A DNA stretch of 64,000 bases from Vesta saturnalis (GCA_036346205.1 JARFJB010002137.1:430501-494500); one strand, 5' to 3'. Positions 47,181 through 57,680 are shown, counted from the first letter of the stretch. A program made the numbers and translations. The notes: generated by a model not told the origin, from the letters alone.

Positions 47181-47493
47181 ATATGAACCATAATATTAAA
47201 TATCTTAAACAAGCAATAATTTATGCCGTAAATGAAATCACCCGGACATGCTAAGAAATATATACCTACAAAGAATTTCGACTTAGAGTGAGAGATGTTT
47301 TGAAGTTGCTGGAGGTTGTTCTTTTTGCTATTTAATGTACGTTTTCTTTTTTTTTAATTATTTTTGTTATTGATTACAAATAGAAGTTACTGTTACATGA
47401 CAAATATTGAAATGTCATTGATTAAATAATTACAATAGTAAACAATATGAATAAGAAGAAGAACAAAAATCCACTACTAAATTTCATATGAAC

Positions 47494-47806
47494 ATGACAA
47501 TCATTATTGTTTGTAAACAAATGACAATGTATTGTTTGAAATGTTGTATGCATAGATTCTTAGATCTAATCTATGATAGTTGTCTTATAACGGTTTCATG
47601 AAATTGTGCCGATTATTTTTAAATTTTGCAGTTATTATTTTTCGAGTAAGAACAGCTTTTCTCAATAAAGTTTTGCTCAATGATACACAAAAAAAATACT
47701 TTACCTGCAAAGAAAATTGTTTACTCGAACACATAGGCGGCTTTAAATTTAAAGAATTAAAAATATGATGTAAATTCATTTCCAATAAAGAAGGGCTGAA
47801 TCTGAA
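47494..47806 (-). repeat. Right terminal inverted repeat (~313 bp)
   Basis: Complement of the left arm; outer tip AGGGCTGAATCTGAAA. Confidence 0.9.
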
Positions 47807-47808
47807 AA

Positions 47809-48625
47809 AACATGAACACATGAACACATGAACACATGAACACATGAACACATGAATACATGAACACATGGACACATGAAGACATGAACACATGAACACA
47901 TGAAAACATGAACACATGAACACATGAACACATGAACACACGAACACACGAAGACACGAACACATGAACACATGAACACATGAACACATGAACATATAAA
48001 CACATGAACACATGAACACATGAACTCATGAACACATGAACACATGAACACATGAATTCATAGGCACGTGACAGGAAAACGCACACACGCGAACTCAGGA
48101 ACTCACGCACACACGAACACACTAGCACAAACCGAAGGTCAGACGAACCCACCAACATTCGGACAAGGAAACGAACAAACGAACACATGGTCGAACACAC
48201 ATTCGTACACATGAATGCGCAAACGCGAATACACGAGCACACGAACACGGGAGCACACTGGAATACACGAACACAAACAGACGAACACACAAACAGGAGA
48301 TTACGCGAACCCGCGTACTCACGAGCTCGTGGACACACAAATACATGGATACACGAACACACGAACAAATCAACACACCAACACAGGTACGAATAAACGA
48401 ACACTTGTACACACGAATACACGAGCACACGAACACAAATATACGAACACACGAACCCTCGAAAACCGGAAGACGCGAACGCACGAACACATGGGTATAC
48501 GAGCATAAGAACGTACGAGTACACGGAAACAAACACACAGATACACGAACATGTGCACACAAAACCACACGAACGCTCAAACAAACGATGACACGAGCTC
48601 AAAAGCACATTATCACAACACACGA
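47809..48625. repeat. 8-bp-unit satellite (CATGAACA)n grading to (CACGAACA)n
   Basis: From 47809 to about 48050 the unit CATGAACA repeats with few changes. From 48050 to 48625 it decays to CACGAACA-like units with many variants. Because eight is not a multiple of three, all frames stay open for long distances on both strands, giving Cys/Val/Met/His-rich and Asn/Thr/His/Glu-rich paper ORFs of up to 290 codons that I do not call genes. It abuts the right tip of the 44935-47806 element. Confidence 0.95.
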
Positions 48626-49587
48626 TCAAACCGTATTAGACGTCATGCAGGCCCACCGAGGTAAGCGAATTGCCAAACTAACTGCAGTGGAAATAGGCGG
48701 GGTCAATATAAAACTTAAAATGTTGAAGTTTAGTTTCAACAGCTTACACTTACCACAAATCAACAAGTAACAACATTCAATCCTCGAGAAATTGTCTCTA
48801 GGCGCTACCACAATCTTAATTTTATAAAATGAATAGTCGTAGGCAAGGTGTTAAGTTAATCCTTTCACTTTAACAGTACGTTAAATTTAGTCTCAGAAAA
48901 CGTAATGCACGTCGATTCAATTTTGAAAACCTTTAAGTTCAATTACCCTTAGTAGTAAACTTATCCAAGGCGTAATAAAACATTTCAGCAAACCTGTCGT
49001 CGTAAACTTATTGATCGCACCCTGTATATTCATAAAATCAAAGTAATAAAACGTTATCTGGATACTTTCTAATTTACCTTTGTATGTACATAGATTAATA
49101 CTTATAACTGTCATAAAATTTCTGAAATAAATAAATATCACCCAATTTAGAAAAATAATACTTCGGTTTATTAATTTTTAACCATAAAAACATTAATTCG
49201 TATTTGAAATTTTTAAAGACGTAACGATCAGTGCGTTGTTCATGAATCATGTATTTTCTATGAAATACTTTCTTTTTGAAATGTATTTAAACGTTCACCA
49301 GCATGAATGAATTGTAATAATTCAAACCTAAGATTTCTGCTTAATAAATATCTTAACAGTATTACGAACTTAATGAAAGTTAATAAATGCAAAATAAGTA
49401 AATTTTGTAATCGATCTGACTCAAAATAAACAATTCTCAGATCAATCATTAATCCAAACTCTCAAAAGATTGATTACTCTTAAACGGTGTAATGTTGTAT
49501 GTCACTCCTATAACATTGGTTTACTTTTAACCTTTATACTAAGGAATCACAATTTAAACAGATGAAAAATAGTATATTATACACTTA
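48626..49587. other. Intergenic; one lone mariner-type tip
   Basis: No gene supported. TTGATCGCACCCTG followed by TA (49010-49025) looks like the right terminus of another mariner-type element, but no partner tip was found to the left. Confidence 0.45.
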
Positions 49588-49686
49588 GGTTGAGAAGTGA
49601 GCCATTATTAACTGAGCAATTATAAATCCCGAGGCGCGTAGCGTCGTAGGATTTAATATGCGAGGTCTACAATGGCCTTTTCAACC
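49588..49686. repeat. 99-bp MITE-like hairpin
   Basis: Ends GGTTGAGAAGTGAGCCATT and AATGGCCTTTTCAACC are inverted copies with small differences. An inner hairpin (49624-49654) pairs AAATCC with GGATTT around the GC-rich CGAGGCGCGTAGCGTCG. The GC-rich core in an AT-rich setting makes it stand out. Confidence 0.6.
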
Positions 49687-51434
49687 GAGGTATATATATA
49701 CATTTTTTTTTTTTACTACTTGAGGATAAAACTGTTAAAATTGTCTTTTCATTGAATTAGATTTTGAATATTATTGTGTTATTTTCTATTCATTTTCAAA
49801 ATATCAGGTAGACTGGGCATTATTTGTCAAACTGACAAAGGCAAAGTAAAACTGACAAAATGAAATGACATAATTCATTATTAACCAATAACGTTTTGTT
49901 TTTATGGAACAAAAAGGTCATTATTTAACTAGGTGTTTTTTTGTTTTCATTATTAACCTAGGGAGAGATATATTACTTCTCATTAAAGCAATGGGGTGAA
50001 TAATGACGATTTCTCAGGTTACTAGTGAAAAAATAAGTTAACCAATGGATCTGTATTACGACTCTTTCAAAAGTACTTACAGATATTGCTTATAGATTAA
50101 AAATCCCTAAATCTTATGATCTAAACATATAATAACGGTAATATAGATTGATTCTCCTTATTGCCTGAAAGGAAACTGCAAACATAAACAATGACATCTC
50201 TAAAGATAATCAAACTTCTACCATTCAAAAATCTAAAATTATTCTTACATTAAATTCCATAGTCCTTTATCCGGTATAATGTGGTATCCAATGGGGTTGA
50301 CTTATTCTTATTAATCCTTAATATGTATCCACACTTGTCACTGACACACGGTCCTAACATTTACGTAATTTGACCGTCGCACCACTAGGTAACTTAAATG
50401 CCCGTTGCGTAAAACAAAATGAGGCAATCTGATTTACTATATACCCTTCTCGAAAAACAAATGTTAGTCACAGAATCAATTTACTCGCATTTGAACATCG
50501 AAATTGTTAAATGTTTTTTATACAGTCGATTTAGTGCTGTTATATACTTTCAACTCGATATGTACTGTTCGCTTTAAATCTGCTCAAACACTTAATAATT
50601 TTTGTAAAACTTACTAGTAATTCTAACTCTCAACAAATCCTTTCATTTGTAAATGTTTAAACACTTCATCCCCGGAATGGGTTTTTGCAGTAAACTAATA
50701 TGCACTGCTATACTAATTATTTAAAAATAAAAACCAGCACAAACTGTTTTATAATCTCACAAAATACTTGCGCCCGACCACCCCTTAATTGCAGCTCTTT
50801 GCCGAGTGTCTTTTTTTGTACCCTGGTACTCTGTCCCTTATATACCTATTTTCCACAATGTCACTCTTCCCGCTGAAACCACAATCAACCTGTCCCAAAG
50901 GAGCCTGCTACTGCCGAGTGGAAAGTCTGAAAAGAAACTAACGCAATCGCAATCCGCAGAATTTCGAAAATACAACACATTTGTCCTTGAGCATGCATTC
51001 AATTGTTCTATTACGCAATGTTACGACATTTATACAAGCAAAAATATAAATACATACTCTTTTCTGCACTTTAATAAAATATCAACATATAAATTCACGC
51101 ATTTAATTTTAATACCGCATTACACAACGCACAGTGGCGGTAGCATTTAACCATGGTCTTAATAGGGGTTTTACCAATATCTTATTTCTTTATCAAATTT
51201 AATACTTTCAACTCAAAAATGTTCATACAACATTTAAATACTCTCTTCCACGCTTTACTAAAATTCTAATGGCGTAGCATTTACACTAATTTATATTTTG
51301 TACACACAAAAATTTTTTTCGTGCAAACTGACGATCATTTACCATCCAAAATAGGCTCTAGGCACAACAGAAGACTGCATATACCTAGTGCGTCAAAATA
51401 ATCTCACAGATAACGCTGAGTAACTCTATTGGTA
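49687..51434. other. Intergenic, no supported gene
   Basis: A 114-codon frame with an ATG at 50806 (ends 51150) is the longest here. It starts MSFFVPWYSVPYIPIFHNVT, has no motif I recognise and sits in DNA that is less AT-rich (50780-50960). It could be part of a solo LTR or a spurious frame. Confidence 0.4.
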
Positions 51435-52225
51435 GTAGAATTTAAATTGTACCACTTTTCTTCTACACCAGTTTCTCTTTATAACCTAGACCAGGTTCTA
51501 ATTATTCAAGTTTGTCCAAATATTACATTCCTAGGTGTCTCTCTTGGAATATAAAACATGTCATAGTCGTTTCCCTCTGTACCACGTTGGCTCTCTACTA
51601 CTTTCCCTTTACACCACTTTCTGTTTATATCATGTTCCCTGGCATTATAATTTCTAGATGGTGTGAGTGAAAGTACTATAATTCCAACACATTACCTCTC
51701 ATGTATTGGTATACTGACAACTTGCACAGGTATTTGGGAGCTTATCCGTACCATAATATTTCTAACTCATATCTCCTTCTCTAATTATTAAAATATTCTA
51801 GCAACAAAATTCTTATCGGTAGCACTGAACGAACACTACCAATGGACCTATTACCGCCATATTCTAGTGTGCTTTAATAATTAGGGAGTGAAAGATGGTT
51901 AGGAATATTATGGTACGGTGAGTTTTCAAATGCCCAACTTGATAGTATGCCAATATATGAAAGGTAATGTGGTGGAATGACACATTATTATATTACCTTC
52001 ACTCTTACAATCTAGAACATATGGTATCGGGCGAAAAGGATATTAAACGAAACTGGTATAAAGGGAAAGTGATATAGATAGAAAGTGGTATATTGGGGAA
52101 TTATTATACTACTTATGAAGAGAGACACTCAGAAATGTAATATTTGGAGAAACTAATTGATATTGTTTAGGGAGAAACTGGTGTAGAAGGAAACTGCTAT
52201 AGAAGAAATTATACCAATTTTTAAG
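51435..52225. repeat. ~790-bp foldback (inverted repeat) element
   Basis: Left arm 51435-51792 and right arm about 51873-52225 are imperfect inverted copies around an ~80-bp spacer. Paired landmarks are TTCTACACCAGTTTCTC with GAGAAACTGGTGTAGAA, CCAAATATTACATTCCTAGG with TCAGAAATGTAATATTTGG, CCGTACCATAATATTTCTAA with TTAGGAATATTATGGTACGG, and CTAATTATTAAA with TTTAATAATTAG. Each arm contains tandem variants of an ACCACTTTCyCTTTA motif. No coding sense. The pattern fits a Foldback-type transposon or a large MITE. Confidence 0.85.
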
Positions 52226-52640
52226 AAAGGGATCCAGACATTGAGTGTCTAGCGAAAATATTATTATTGGAAAATGGTTTAGAAAAAATGGTATCTGTAC
52301 CACAATGACGGGTTTCATATTGGAATAATCGCTATCACCAACGAGACATCTTCTGTAATTAAATATATTTTTATCAAAAAGTAACTCCAACAAAGATACC
52401 TTTAGGATGTTGAAGTCATGAATATTTCAACACCAGAAAACTTAATTGATTCTTTTCAATACCGTTATTGACATCTAAATTAAAAGATGCAGACATGTAA
52501 GGAAATTTAATAAACAGCAAATTAAAATTATAACGGGAGAGCATTTAGAATAAAATTAATAAAAGAAAGTTAGCACGTTTGTGTTAGGTGTACATAACCT
52601 CCCTTCAGTCTGTAAACAAACTAAAAGTTACAAAATTTTG
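52226..52640. other. Spacer, nothing recognised
   Basis: AT-rich; no gene or repeat seen. Confidence 0.5.
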
Positions 52641-53345
52641 CAGCTCTCCCTCCTCCCTCTCCCTCTCCCTCTCCCTCTCCCTCTCCCTCTCCCTCTCCTC
52701 TCCCTCTCCCTCCCTCTCCCTCTCCCTCTCCCTCTCCCTCTCCCTCCCTCTCCCTCTCCCTCTCCCTCTCCTCTCCCTCTCCCTCTCCCTCTCCCTCTCC
52801 CTCTCCCTCTCCCTCTCCCTCTCCCTCTCCCTCTCCCTCTCCCTCTCCCTCTCCCTCTCCCTCTCCCTCTCCCTCTCCCTCTCCCTCTCCCTCTCCTCTC
52901 CCTCTCCCTCTCCCTCCCTCCTCCTCTCCCTCTCCCTCTCCCTCTCCTCTCCCTCTCCCTCCCTCCCTCTCCTCTCCCTCTCCCCTCCTCCCTCTCCCTC
53001 TCCCTCTCCTCTCCCTCTCCCTCTCCTCTCCCTCTCCCTCTCCTCTCCCTCTCCCTCTCCCTCTCCCTCTCCCTCTCCCTCTCCTCTCCTCCCTCTCCTC
53101 TCCCTCTCCCTCTCCCTCTCCTCTCCCTCTCCCTCTCCCTCTCCCTCTCCCTCTCCCTCCCTCTCCTCTCCTCTCCTCTCCCTCCCTCCCCTCCTCTCCC
53201 TCTCCTCTCCCTCTCCCTCTCCCTCTCCCTCTCCTCTCCCTCCCTCTCCCTCTCCCTCCCTCTCCCCTCCTCCCTCTCCCTCTCCTCCCTCTCCTCTCCC
53301 TCTCCCTCTCCAATCTCACTCTCCTCTCTATCTCTCTCTGCGTCT
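52641..53345. repeat. (CTCCCT)n polypyrimidine satellite, ~0.7 kb
   Basis: Pure C/T strand made of CTCCCT units with interspersed CTCCTCT, CCTCCCT and similar length variants. The Ser/Leu/Pro and Arg/Glu/Gly frames it opens on both strands (up to 290 codons) are artefacts of composition. The strand asymmetry would favour H-DNA or triplex formation. Confidence 0.97.
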
Positions 53346-53940
53346 CCTACTCCTCTCTCGCAATACTCTCCCTGGGCTCCGGCCCTTTCAAATGTCAAAT
53401 CGATAGCTTATAATTTTCTGGGGTTAATTAAATGCAGCTATAGTGGCAAATAAGATAGTTGGGGATAACCGGCACTAATAGTAGTAAGGTACAAATCCGA
53501 AAAAATATGTGACGGCGCTTAATTTAGAATGTTTGTATTGTTGAAGAATATTCACACAAAATTGAATAATTGTATGCTGCATTAAACCAGTGTTCACTTT
53601 AATATTTTCTTGACAAAACCACAAAACGGTGAACCAAGAGTTTGTGGTTAGGATATGCGTTTTGCTGATTTTTTAAAGAAATATTTAACTTCGAAAAATT
53701 GAGAAATAAGTGTTTAATGTGATATTAAATAAAGATGTTTACTTTTTAATTTTATAGGCGAAGAAATAGAATATATCGGAAATGCAAATCTGGAAGAAAA
53801 TATAAATGATAATTAAGCATTCCTTAAAAATTTATTAAGTTACAATTGTTTAACAAGCACATTTTATTTATTAAATTAATTACTTATTGTGTAGGATATT
53901 ATTGGATAGTGATTAATAATTCCTTTCGTAATGCATTCTA
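53346..53940. other. Spacer with a possible small upstream exon
   Basis: A T-rich acceptor (aattttatag) at about 53749-53758 is followed by EEIEYIGNANLEENINDN and a stop (about 53760-53815). It could be a 5' exon of the Myb-like gene below, but no donor is evident. Confidence 0.3.
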
Positions 53941-53941
53941 G

Positions 53942-54474
53942 ATACATCAAGTGAAGTATTACAAATCGGGTGGTGCGACTCTTTTGTAAAACACTTAATA
54001 TCGTTGTACGAAGAATTCAGACCAAAGGTAGGAAAAACAGTAAAATTATAGACCAAAAAGAAAATGTGGGAAGCTATTGAAATAGAAAGGAAAAATCCAG
54101 GATATTGTTTTAGTGCGTTACAAATTGAGAATAAATGGAACACTTTAGAAAGAGCTTTCAAGAAGAAAACAGAAAATAACAATAAAACCGTCATAGCACG
54201 TGCAATATATCCTTACGAGAAGTAAGTTTTTGTCAGTTGAAGTATAATCATATCGATTGATATTTTGTAGAGAATTAAGTGAATGCATACTACAAAAATC
54301 GTCTGTTATACTAGAATTCTTACTTGGATCGAATGATCGTGAGAAGAACCGACAGGAATTATTAATACAAGTAGATAGTGCACAAGCAACTAGCAGTTCT
54401 AGTCCTAGCCCACAAATGGTGGAAAATAATTATTCGAATAGTGAAACAACATTAAATACCAGAAGAAAGAACTA
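53942..54474 (+). pseudogene. Myb/SANT-like DNA-binding protein, two exons with one stop
   Basis: Exon 1 (from an acceptor attctag near 53941 to 54221) reads DTSSEVLQIGWCDSFVKHLI, SLYEEFRPKVGKT, one TAG stop, then KKKMWEAIEIERKNPGYCFS, ALQIENKWNTLERAFKKKTE and AIYPYEK. This is the Trp-spaced three-helix pattern of Myb/SANT-like (trihelix/MADF-related) domains, with W...LY..FR...KK.MW..I.......F....I.NKW..L.R.FK. A 49-bp intron (54222-54270, gtaagt...ttgtag) joins in phase to ELSECILQKSSVILEFLLGS, REKNRQELLIQVDSAQATSS and a Ser-rich tail ending at 54474. Such genes occur alone or as Harbinger accessory ORFs. The single stop makes it a probable pseudogene. Confidence 0.7.
54222..54270 (+). other. 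49-bp intron of the Myb/SANT-like gene
   Basis: gtaagt donor after GAGAA and ttttgtag acceptor before AGAATTAAG. Splicing restores the frame as EKELSEC. Confidence 0.75.
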
Positions 54475-54942
54475 AGGAATTAAAAAGGAAAAATGATTTA
54501 ACAATTTCATGTATTGCACATTAATTATAAACCATTCATAATGAATTACATATTTTATCTCTTAAATGCTTTCCATCTCACTAATATAATTGTGTAAATC
54601 TGCTTGGTATGAACTCAAAGCAATATTAAATTTTTTTTGTTTTCTACTTAAATGTCCATTGCCTTTATATGGAACAATAAGCCATTGTAGGCAAGGATAC
54701 TGAATACACTACACTGCACTGTATTTAAGATCTACAATTTATTTTGATTAAAATGTAATTACATTTTTGTAGTTTATCGAATGAACTGATGAGTTATTTG
54801 TTTGGCAAAGTTTACCAACACAATTTAATTGTTAAGTTATAATCAAAATAAACTGAATACATATTTAAACAATCGGAACGAAATCATATAAAAATCAAAA
54901 TCTCTAAAATATCAAGGCAAATTAGTTTATGCTATTTTGTTA
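54475..54942. other. Spacer, nothing recognised
   Basis: AT-rich sequence between two convergent coding pieces. No gene or repeat seen. Confidence 0.5.
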
Positions 54943-55189
54943 ATCTGATTCAAGTTCAGAACTTGTGTCATCTTCCGACAAACCAGTATTCACTACAAAT
55001 TCTTTCGTAAATAACGAGAACGCGAAGCTATCATTGCGTTCCATAAGCAATTTTCGTCGGTTTTCACATTTCTTAAATTTGAAGTCAATTTTTAAAAGAT
55101 TTCTTCGAATAGTTTCTTGTCCACCAGTATCTTTGACGAAGTTACGTTTTGTTCGTACGTTATTAGGAATATACTTTCTCCAGTAACTT
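54943..55189 (-). CDS. Unidentified coding exon, C-terminal piece
   Basis: On the minus strand an open frame without an obvious start reads YWRKYIPNNVRTKRNFVKDT, GGQETIRRNLLKIDFKFKKC, ENRRKLLMERNDSFAFSLFT and KEFVVNTGLSEDDTSSELES plus D, then a stop at about 54943. The acidic Ser/Glu/Asp tail and basic helix before it look like real protein, and codon use is less AT-biased than the surroundings. Just upstream, in another frame, NYL-YFEHFLADKHFCDETQ (about 55255-55200) may be part of the same broken gene. I do not recognise the family. It converges on the Myb/SANT-like gene 470 bp away. Confidence 0.4.
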
Positions 55190-56417
55190 ATTGTGTTTCA
55201 TCACAAAAGTGTTTATCCGCAAGAAAGTGTTCAAAATATTATAGGTAATTATCTTGTGACGGCATATTTACAAGACGCTGCATTACAGCAGTAAAATTGA
55301 TGTGGTTGTTTCATTAATAAGATCATAAAATATTATCAAGAAATATTTCAAATAGCTCAAGTGAAAACAAAGCTATGAAATTAACACCACGCCGTAATGT
55401 TCAAGATAACAGACTATTGTATCATCTGTTACCTTACATCTAATTAAAAAATCTGCATTTTTAAAATGATGAGAAAATAAATTTGTATTCATATTTGTAG
55501 TTTATGTCCAAAGCTCCACTTAGTAGTATGAGAAACAAATTAAAACACTTCTTAAAATTGCTTATTTAGTCTGTAATCAAAGTAATTAAAATTTTTATTA
55601 ATATTCATAATAAAACACATATAACTACAACTCAAATTATAATTATGCCTAACAAGTCTATACTACTTGAAATTGGTAATATGGTAAATAATGTCTGCAG
55701 TGAACGCACATTTATTGCTATTTTATTTCTTCTTTCATAAGATATATCAATAGTTAATAATGGTAATTTATTTTAACTAAATTACGTCTACCTTACGCAT
55801 TTCCTGTGTTCTTAATCGCAAGACAGCTATAATTTAACATTTTTTTTTAAGTATATAATGGAATTGAATCGGCTAACAAAACTAATTAAGTTTCTTAGGC
55901 CATTACGCCATAATTATACACAACACTTACTTTAAATTGCGTTGTACATGCATCAGTTCTCTTAACAGAAGACATGTTAGCATACCTAATGCTTTTTTTT
56001 GTAGCTATACGTGCCTATTTGTATAATTGTGGTTCATGTAGCAAATATTCTTTTTTAATGCGATATACTCTCAGGTATAACCGTGCACGATTTATGCATG
56101 TTTATAGGAATATACCTGTTAATAGTCTTCACTAAAAAAATAATTAAAATTTTTATGATAATTTTCTTAATCATTGGTTTTACTTATTTTCAATACTTAG
56201 ATACACTTAAAACACGGCGACTTCTATTTAAAATCATGTATTTCACTATACCTACATTTAAAAAATATAGTACTGATTTTATTTACAGCTTCAACATTTG
56301 TAAGTATAGGATACTGAAAGTACAAAATCAATAAACGAAGAAATAAAATTGTAAAAAATACGGCTTTTTCTTGCTACTTTATTAATACTATAGTAATTAA
56401 TTTTAACTAGAAGAATA
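55190..56417. other. Intergenic, no supported gene
   Basis: An 83-codon frame at 56083-56334 is Ile/Phe/Lys-rich, as expected for AT-rich noncoding DNA, and shows no motif. Confidence 0.45.
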
Positions 56418-56600
56418 ATGAGTGTCCGGATTGGCGTAGTGGTTGCCTATTAAGGTAACCTACCAATTAAACTACACTGACTTGTTCTAAATTTGATTTC
56501 CGAGTGAACGGTCTAAACAGCCTCCAGACTTGGAAGTTTTCAAATGATCGCTGCAGTTGAGTTTTTAGAGGCTAATCAACGTACTGTGAACAATAATTGA
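56418..56600 (+). repeat. tRNA-derived SINE candidate
   Basis: GTCCGGATTGGCGTAGTGGT at 56423 contains a perfect A box (TGGCGTAGTGG). A decayed B box (AATTTGATTTC, eight of eleven positions) lies about 55 bp downstream. The body after it has no coding sense. No A-tail or target duplication could be fixed. Confidence 0.45.
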
Positions 56601-56949
56601 TTGTAAGTTGTGTATTGGCTAATCGGCTTGAATTAATCACTGATTGAATGTCTGAATTTTAAGCATACAAATTTAAACATAACGCGAGAAACAAAAAAAA
56701 AACCGAAAAGAAGACTGTGTTAAACCTATTCCAATTAAAATATTGGGTCTTTCAAAAGTCGCGCCGTCAGTAGTAAATAATTGCTGAACGCTACGTTTTT
56801 TTTATCGTCATCTTTAGACATTTGCGAAGTACACATGTACCGGGTGTCCAACTAAGAATGGACGACGGATATATCTCGGGAACTGTCAACATGTTTTTTT
56901 TTTCCAATGTTGTCAGAACAACAAAAATCTAGCCGGCCATCGAAAAATG

Positions 56950-57560
56950 CCTCCCAGTACTATTCGTCTACCAGGGTAGTTGGCATCTATAAATTCCCTA
57001 GCATTTACCGCGAAGTGAGCTGGACAACCATCGTGCTGGAAAGCATTGGTTGTCGGTAATTCCTCTCTTAAGAACTCTAGGTAGTTGGAACCATTTGGTT
57101 GGTTATTAAAAAAAGATTGGTCGATAATTCGCCCTCCTAGAATTGCTGTCCAACAATTTACAGACCAACGACCTTGGTACCGGACTTCTTACATCCAGTG
57201 CGGATTCGTGCTTGACCAATAGTGCGTATTCACACCTCGGTTGCTATGAAAGGTGGCCTCATCTACCCACAATATACGTGGCAGAACTTGCCGATCTTCT
57301 ACCATCATACCCAAAAACCAATGGCAATGGTCTAGTGAAAACCTGCAGCAGGACTAAGTGACTAAGTGATATGGATGTAACCTGAAACAAAATGTTGACC
57401 ACTGATTGAACAGGATTTCCCGTTTTTGCAGGAAACGCATTAAGTGAACGTTTATTTGTAGTGGAGGTTCAAAATCGAGAGCTCTCTTACCTGTGCTCCT
57501 CCAGAATATTTTGGACGATAGTTTGAGTTACTCTCGGGTCCTGCGCAATAGTTCTAGTAT
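56950..57560 (-). pseudogene. Transposase relic of the nested element
   Basis: Minus-strand text in several frames gives RILWVDEATFHSN-like sequence (about 57280-57240) with the first catalytic Asp, GVNTHYWSSTNPHWM (about 57235-57190), EVRYQGRWSVNCWTAILGGR and IIDQSFFNNQPNGSNYLEFL (about 57120-57070), REELPTTNAFQHDGCPAHFA (second Asp intact, about 57060-57010) and REFIDANYPGR (about 57000-56970). The third motif and C-terminus are missing at the end next to the left tip. The N-terminal half upstream of 57300 is decayed with many stops. Confidence 0.8.
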
Positions 57561-57574
57561 CGCTCGACCTTTAT

Positions 57575-57680
57575 AAGCCCGGAACACAGAAGATCCTACC
57601 GAAGGTTCCGTGGCCGGGAGTCTCCGGCACGGGCGGAGTATGCCTTCCTTCACTCGATGGAGACGGGCTCCAATCCTGGC
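57575..57680 (+). repeat. GC-rich patch, possible tRNA-derived SINE
   Basis: CCGTGGCCGGGAGTCTCCGG resembles the start of a Ser/Leu-type tRNA (TGGCCGAGTGG). GGCTCCAATCC about 60 bp later matches a B box in nine of eleven positions. GC content is far above the surroundings. It lies where transposase coding would be expected, so it is probably an insertion. Boundaries unknown. Confidence 0.4.

Larger units (their letters stand above)
46257..47345 (+). repeat. Tandem duplicate of the transposase 3' end, split by an insertion
   Basis: 46257-46317 and 47181-47345 together repeat 46007-46253: ATTTTGGATATTTTTATATG, CTACCTAAAACAGAAAGTGT and ACAGATAT, then (after the insertion) TATGAACCATAATATTAAAT and GCCGTAAATGAAATCACC through GAGAGATGTTTTGAAGTT. 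The duplicate keeps WGYLKQKVYRTD in frame where the first copy has a stop. Confidence 0.85.
44935..47806 (+). mobile_element. Composite long-TIR mariner-type element
   Basis: Left arm 44935-45249 and right arm 47494-47806 are inverted copies of about 315 bp, sharing the tip TTTCAGATTCAGCCCT and the inner landmark CGGCACAATTTCATGAAACC. The interior holds one plus-strand transposase, a tandem duplicate of its 3' end, and a nested 863-bp element inside that duplicate. The right tip is followed immediately by an 8-bp-unit satellite. A target duplication could not be fixed because the right flank is repetitive. Confidence 0.85.

Noticed and set aside
47809..48625. CRISPR-like regular array
   Set aside because: Contiguous 8-bp tandem units with no spacers, in a eukaryotic sequence.
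47585..48770. Long Cys/Val/Met-rich and Asn/Thr/His/Glu-rich open frames up to 290 codons
   Set aside because: They are produced by the 8-bp satellite, whose unit length keeps every frame open. Both strands and several frames are open at once, and there is no non-repetitive domain.
50806..51150. 114-codon ORF as a host gene
   Set aside because: No motif, no splice or polyadenylation context I could support; kept only as a remark in the interval note.
52581..53453. 290-codon Leu/Ser/Pro protein and Arg/Glu/Gly proteins on the other strand
   Set aside because: Direct translation of the CTCCCT satellite; composition artefact.
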